Of a DNA stretch of 64,000 nucleotides, positions 61,105 through 64,000 are shown one piece after another. The DNA comes from Rhodobacterales bacterium. Lineage in GTDB: Bacteria; Pseudomonadota; Alphaproteobacteria; Rhodobacterales; Rhodobacteraceae. The stretch spans positions 248,001-312,000 of the forward strand of contig JAJNPS010000021.1 in the NCBI GenBank assembly GCA_021155205.1, in the 5' to 3' direction. Below the pieces are notes generated by a model. It worked only from the letters and a program-made list of their open reading frames with translations, was not told where the DNA came from and made no database searches. Each line of letters starts with the position of its first letter. Position 1 is the stretch's first letter. The position numbers and the translations under genes were made by a program.

Positions 61105-61905
61105 ATGTCCAACGAGGCAATCCAGCGTCCCATGCCACGCAAGCTTGATCACCTTTTGGAACGCGCGCTGTTTCAAAGGTCGCTTTCGCGGTGGAGCAGG
61201 CTTGCCGATGCCGCCCCGGCGATGCCGCTCGACACGCTCAAGGGATACCGTGCCCGCGCCCGCGTGATGAAACGCCATATCGACCGGCTGCTGCATCAGG
61301 CCGATCATCGCCTGGCGCTGCCGGTCGTCGGGTCCAAGGCCATCCGCACGCCGCTTGGCACGGATTGGAGCTGGCGGCCCGATCTGTGGTCCGGGCCTGT
61401 GCCGGTGCCGGGTTTTGCCAGCGTTCCGGCCAAACTGCAGATCTGCGACGGCGCGACGGTGTTTCACGACTGCAGGCAGTCCGAACTGACGGTCCGCCAG
61501 ATCCGCAACGTACGCGAGACCGACCTTGCCCCCTTTGGGCTGAGGATGGATGTGTTCCGCTTTGACGGCAGCTATCTGTCGCTGGTCATCGACCTGCCGA
61601 ACGATGTCATCAAGGGTCTTGGCCTGCGCCACGTCATCCGCCTTGCCTGCCTGGTCGAGATGGAAAAGCCGCTGGAAATCTTTGCCCGCATCAATGTCAA
61701 GCACGGCCCCAACGTCGAACAGATCGTGCGCGAACTGCCGGTGCAGGACGGCGAGGTCGAGGCCGAGTTCGACCTCAGCTATACCAACCTTGTCGAAAAG
61801 CGCGCCGAGCGCATCTGGATCGATCTGATCTTCGAAGGTCCGGAGATGAACCAGATCGTCCTGCGCGACGTGACGCTGGCGCGCCGACCGCGGGCGGAGT
61901 TGTGA
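61105..61905 (+). CDS. Conserved hypothetical (DUF6478-like)
   Basis: 266 residues from ATG 61105. N-terminal basic helical part (KLDHLLERALFQRSLSRWSR; YRARARVMKRHIDRLLHQAD), then a beta-rich section with GTDWSWRPDLWSGPVPVPGF and LSLVIDLPNDVIKGLGLRHV. The C-terminal part is EAEFDLSYTNLVEKRAERIW. It matches a protein family I remember only from Rhodobacteraceae; function unknown. No signal or membrane segment. Stop overlaps the next start by 4 bp (GTGA), so the two are coupled. Confidence 0.7.
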   Translation: MSNEAIQRPMPRKLDHLLERALFQRSLSRWSRLADAAPAMPLDTLKGYRARARVMKRHIDRLLHQADHRLALPVVGSKAIRTPLGTDWSWRPDLWSGPVPVPGFASVPAKLQICDGATVFHDCRQSELTVRQIRNVRETDLAPFGLRMDVFRFDGSYLSLVIDLPNDVIKGLGLRHVIRLACLVEMEKPLEIFARINVKHGPNVEQIVRELPVQDGEVEAEFDLSYTNLVEKRAERIWIDLIFEGPEMNQIVLRDVTLARRPRAEL

Positions 61906-62294
61906 CGATGGGTGCGCAGCTGATGGAAACGCGCATCAGGGCAGGTGTCTGGGAGGGCGTCCTGACCGGAATGCGCGACCTGCCGAAACTGCTGGTGACG
62001 CATCTGGAAAAGCCTCTCTCGGGGGTCGAGACTACGCCCCTGGCCGACCGTCCGGGCGAGTGGGCGGTGCGCGTGCCGATCCCGGTCGAAACGCTGTCGG
62101 ATGGCGTGCAGACCTACCTGATCGTCGATGCCGCGACCGAGGCGCAACTGGGCCAGTTCACCGTCATCGCCGGGGCGCATGTCGATGACGACATCCGTGC
62201 CGAGGTTGACCTTCTGCGCGCCGAACTGGACCTTTTGAAACGCGCCTTCCGGCGGCATTGCCTGGAAACGGCGGGCAACGGGAGCGCCACCTGA
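61902..62294 (+). CDS. Small conserved hypothetical, coupled to the previous gene
   Basis: 130 residues from GTG 61902 (the ATG at 61908 is an alternative): VWEGVLTGMRDLPKLLVTHL, WAVRVPIPVETLSDGVQTYL, a conserved strand pair, then an Asp/Glu/Leu-rich amphipathic helix (DIRAEVDLLRAELDLLKRAF) that may form a coiled coil. Probably a partner of the upstream protein. A GC hairpin follows the stop. Confidence 0.7.
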   Translation: MTMGAQLMETRIRAGVWEGVLTGMRDLPKLLVTHLEKPLSGVETTPLADRPGEWAVRVPIPVETLSDGVQTYLIVDAATEAQLGQFTVIAGAHVDDDIRAEVDLLRAELDLLKRAFRRHCLETAGNGSAT

Positions 62295-62323
62295 CCGGGT
62301 GGTGACATGTCGTCAGGTAGACC

Positions 62324-62348
62324 CGCCGCCGTAACCGGCCCGGCGGCG
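62324..62348. terminator. GC-rich hairpin
   Basis: CGCCGCCG / CGGCGGCG, 8-bp stem with a 9-base loop, 30 bp past the end of the preceding gene and before the dehydrogenase-like gene. No strong T-run. Confidence 0.5.
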
Positions 62349-62456
62349 CCTGTTGACCGGCGCGATGTCGTTTTCTGACGCCAAAGGTCGGGTGGACTTG
62401 CCCCGACGCGCGGCACTCTGGCAGATAGGATGCGCAACCGGACCGGAGAGCCAGTG

Positions 62457-64000
62457 ATGAAAACCCATGTCAAAGCCCTGGTTGTCGGCGGTGGTGCGGT
62501 CGGCACCGGCATCGCCTATCATCTGGCCAAGGCCGGCTGGGACACCCTGCTGGTGGAACGCGACGAACTGACGTCAGGCTCCACCTGGCATGCTGCAGGG
62601 CTGCTGCCCCTGTTCAACATGTCCTATGCCACGACCCATATCCACAAATACTCGGTCGATTTCTACAAGGGGCTTGAGGCCGAGACCGGCCTGAACCCTG
62701 GTTTCTACGTTGTCGGCAACCTGCGCATGGCGCAGCGGCAGGAGCGCATGGACGAATACATGCTGTACTCCTCCGTTGCCGAAACCGCGGGGGTCTACCA
62801 TGAGTTTCTGACGCCAGGGCAAATGAAGGACCGCTGGCCGCTGCTGCGCACCGAGGATCTGATCGGCGCGCTCTATCACCCGCAGGACGGCTACATCAAC
62901 CCTGCCGACGTGACGCAGGCGATGGCCAAGGGTGCCCGCCAGTTCGGCTGCACATTCGAGCGGAAAATCCAGGTCGATGCCTACCGCTGGACCGGTTCCG
63001 AATGGGTCGTCTCCTGCACAAGGATGGTGGAGCAGGGCGGCAACCTCATCCCGTCGGACGACACGTTCGAAATCCACGCCGAACATGTCGTGACCGCGAC
63101 CGGCAACCATGCGCAGCGCACGGCGAAACTTCTCGGGATCAAGATCCCCGCGGTGCCGGTCGAACATCAGTACATCGTCACCGAACCCGACCCCGCGCTG
63201 GTCGAATGGCGCAAGTCGAACCCGCAGCACCCGGTCCTGCGCGATGCCGACGCCAAATGGTACGTGCGTGAGGAACGCGGCGGCTGGATTCTTGGGCCCT
63301 ATGAAAAGAACGCCCCCGCCCGGTTTCTCTACGACGTTCCTGCCAGTTTCCGCGCCGACCTCTTTCCCCTCGACCTCGAACGGATCGAGGCAGAGTACAT
63401 GTCCTTCATCCACCGCCTGCCGTCCTCTGAAACCGTCGGCCTCAAGGACGATTTCAACGGCCCGATCTGCTACACCCCCGACGGCAACCCGCTGGTCGGC
63501 CCCGCACCCGGCCTGCGCAACATGTGGCTGGCGGAAGGCTTCAGTTTCGGCATCACCGCGGCGGGCGGCACTGGATATTACCTTGCGCAGATGATGGTCG
63601 ATGGCGAGGCCGAGATCGACATGGCCTCGCTTGACCCCAAGCGGTTCGGTAGCTGGGTCACCACTGAATACGCAGCGCGCAAGAACGAGGAATGCTACGA
63701 CCACGTCTTCATCCTGCACCACCCGGATGAAGAACGCGAAGCCGCCCGCCCCCTGCGCACCGGCCCCGTTTACGACCGCCAGAAGGCGCTGGGCGCACAG
63801 TTCGGCCAGGTCAACGGCTGGGAACGACCGATCTATTACGGCCCCAAGGATGCGCCCGGGGATTTCGACCACAACTCGCGCAGCTTCCGTCGCGGCGGCT
63901 GGTGGCATTATGCGGTTGATGAGGCGAAAGCCATCCGCGAAACCGCCGGCCTGATCGACGCCACCGCCTTTACCAAGCACATCGTGCGGGGGCCGGGGGC
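62457..64000 (+). CDS. Dimethylglycine dehydrogenase/sarcosine oxidase-like flavoprotein, 5' part
   Basis: At least 514 residues, running off the window edge. N-terminal FAD domain: VKALVVGGGAVGTGIAYHLA, then TSGSTWHAAGLLPLFNMSYA. The STWHAAG His corresponds to the position that binds FAD covalently in dimethylglycine oxidase (inference). The middle FAO_M-type part holds TPDGNPLVGPAPGLRNMWLA, and a GcvT-like folate domain begins near residue 430 (RPIYYGPKDAPGDFDHNSRS; WWHYAVDEAKAIRETAGLID). Full-length relatives are about 800-850 residues. ATG 62457 with GGAG nine bases upstream. Likely demethylates glycine-betaine breakdown products. Confidence 0.9.
   Translation, partial: MKTHVKALVVGGGAVGTGIAYHLAKAGWDTLLVERDELTSGSTWHAAGLLPLFNMSYATTHIHKYSVDFYKGLEAETGLNPGFYVVGNLRMAQRQERMDEYMLYSSVAETAGVYHEFLTPGQMKDRWPLLRTEDLIGALYHPQDGYINPADVTQAMAKGARQFGCTFERKIQVDAYRWTGSEWVVSCTRMVEQGGNLIPSDDTFEIHAEHVVTATGNHAQRTAKLLGIKIPAVPVEHQYIVTEPDPALVEWRKSNPQHPVLRDADAKWYVREERGGWILGPYEKNAPARFLYDVPASFRADLFPLDLERIEAEYMSFIHRLPSSETVGLKDDFNGPICYTPDGNPLVGPAPGLRNMWLAEGFSFGITAAGGTGYYLAQMMVDGEAEIDMASLDPKRFGSWVTTEYAARKNEECYDHVFILHHPDEEREAARPLRTGPVYDRQKALGAQFGQVNGWERPIYYGPKDAPGDFDHNSRSFRRGGWWHYAVDEAKAIRETAGLIDATAFTKHIVRGPG

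Overview
The window looks like a chromosomal segment of a marine-type Rhodobacteraceae (Roseobacter/Rhodobacter group) alphaproteobacterium. The evidence is high GC, an irr-type Fur regulator beside fabA, a DUF2794 gene, a SAM/SAH-type riboswitch in front of metK (a class described from Rhodobacterales), the phoH-ybeY-corC-lnt-metK gene order, and short Rhodobacterales-like intergenic palindromes. Almost all of it is single-copy core metabolism and envelope genes. No rRNA, tRNA, IS element, prophage or CRISPR array was seen.

Layout. 1-10.2 kb (mostly minus strand): 5' part of aroA, trmB, a GYD-domain gene, metK with its riboswitch, the lnt/corC/ybeY/phoH operon with 4-bp overlaps, a lipoprotein/OmpA pair sharing a Cys-containing domain, and miaB. 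10.2-15.1 kb: a GFA-family gene, a conserved hypothetical, irr, a degraded MFS transporter, fabA, and then the main accessory island. In the island a BglII-like restriction endonuclease plus MT-A70 methyltransferase sit inside the remains of an older, oppositely oriented DNA methyltransferase. 15.1-17.1 kb: carbonic anhydrase, SbtA-type bicarbonate transporter and a PII-like SbtB. 17.3-22.5 kb: leucyl aminopeptidase, NlpC/P60 and two unrecognised envelope proteins. 22.5-30.7 kb: asparaginase, IalB-like protein, rlmN, fatty acid desaturase, EF-hand protein, YcaQ-type glycosylase, a MarR regulator that appears to share an operator with the membrane-protein gene downstream, and a LOG-like protein.

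30.7-46 kb: dapD and dapE (lysine/peptidoglycan precursor) flanking a choice-of-anchor-L/Hint exported protein, a GNAT acetyltransferase, RNase R, lytic transglycosylase, cytochrome c', an I78 inhibitor-like lipoprotein, glutathione-dependent formaldehyde dehydrogenase, a PAP2 enzyme, a NYN-LOTUS protein and a soluble hybrid histidine kinase. 46-56.4 kb: a 1814-residue alpha-2-macroglobulin with PBP1C, then pheT. 56.4-64 kb: a possible 35-residue membrane peptide, a cytochrome b561/molybdopterin oxidoreductase pair, ilvD, a lipoprotein, two family-restricted hypotheticals, and the 5' part of a dimethylglycine dehydrogenase-like gene running off the edge.

The most unusual region is 12.2-15.1 kb, where a decayed transporter, a fabA with no fabB behind it, and a restriction-modification cassette nested in a split methyltransferase lie together. 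Other points of interest are the riboswitch, the inorganic-carbon cluster in what is presumably a heterotroph, the twin MarR operators and the paired DPDGC-domain envelope proteins. Start codons were re-chosen by eye from Shine-Dalgarno spacing, overlaps and family N-termini. All family calls rest on recognised motifs, not on database searches.
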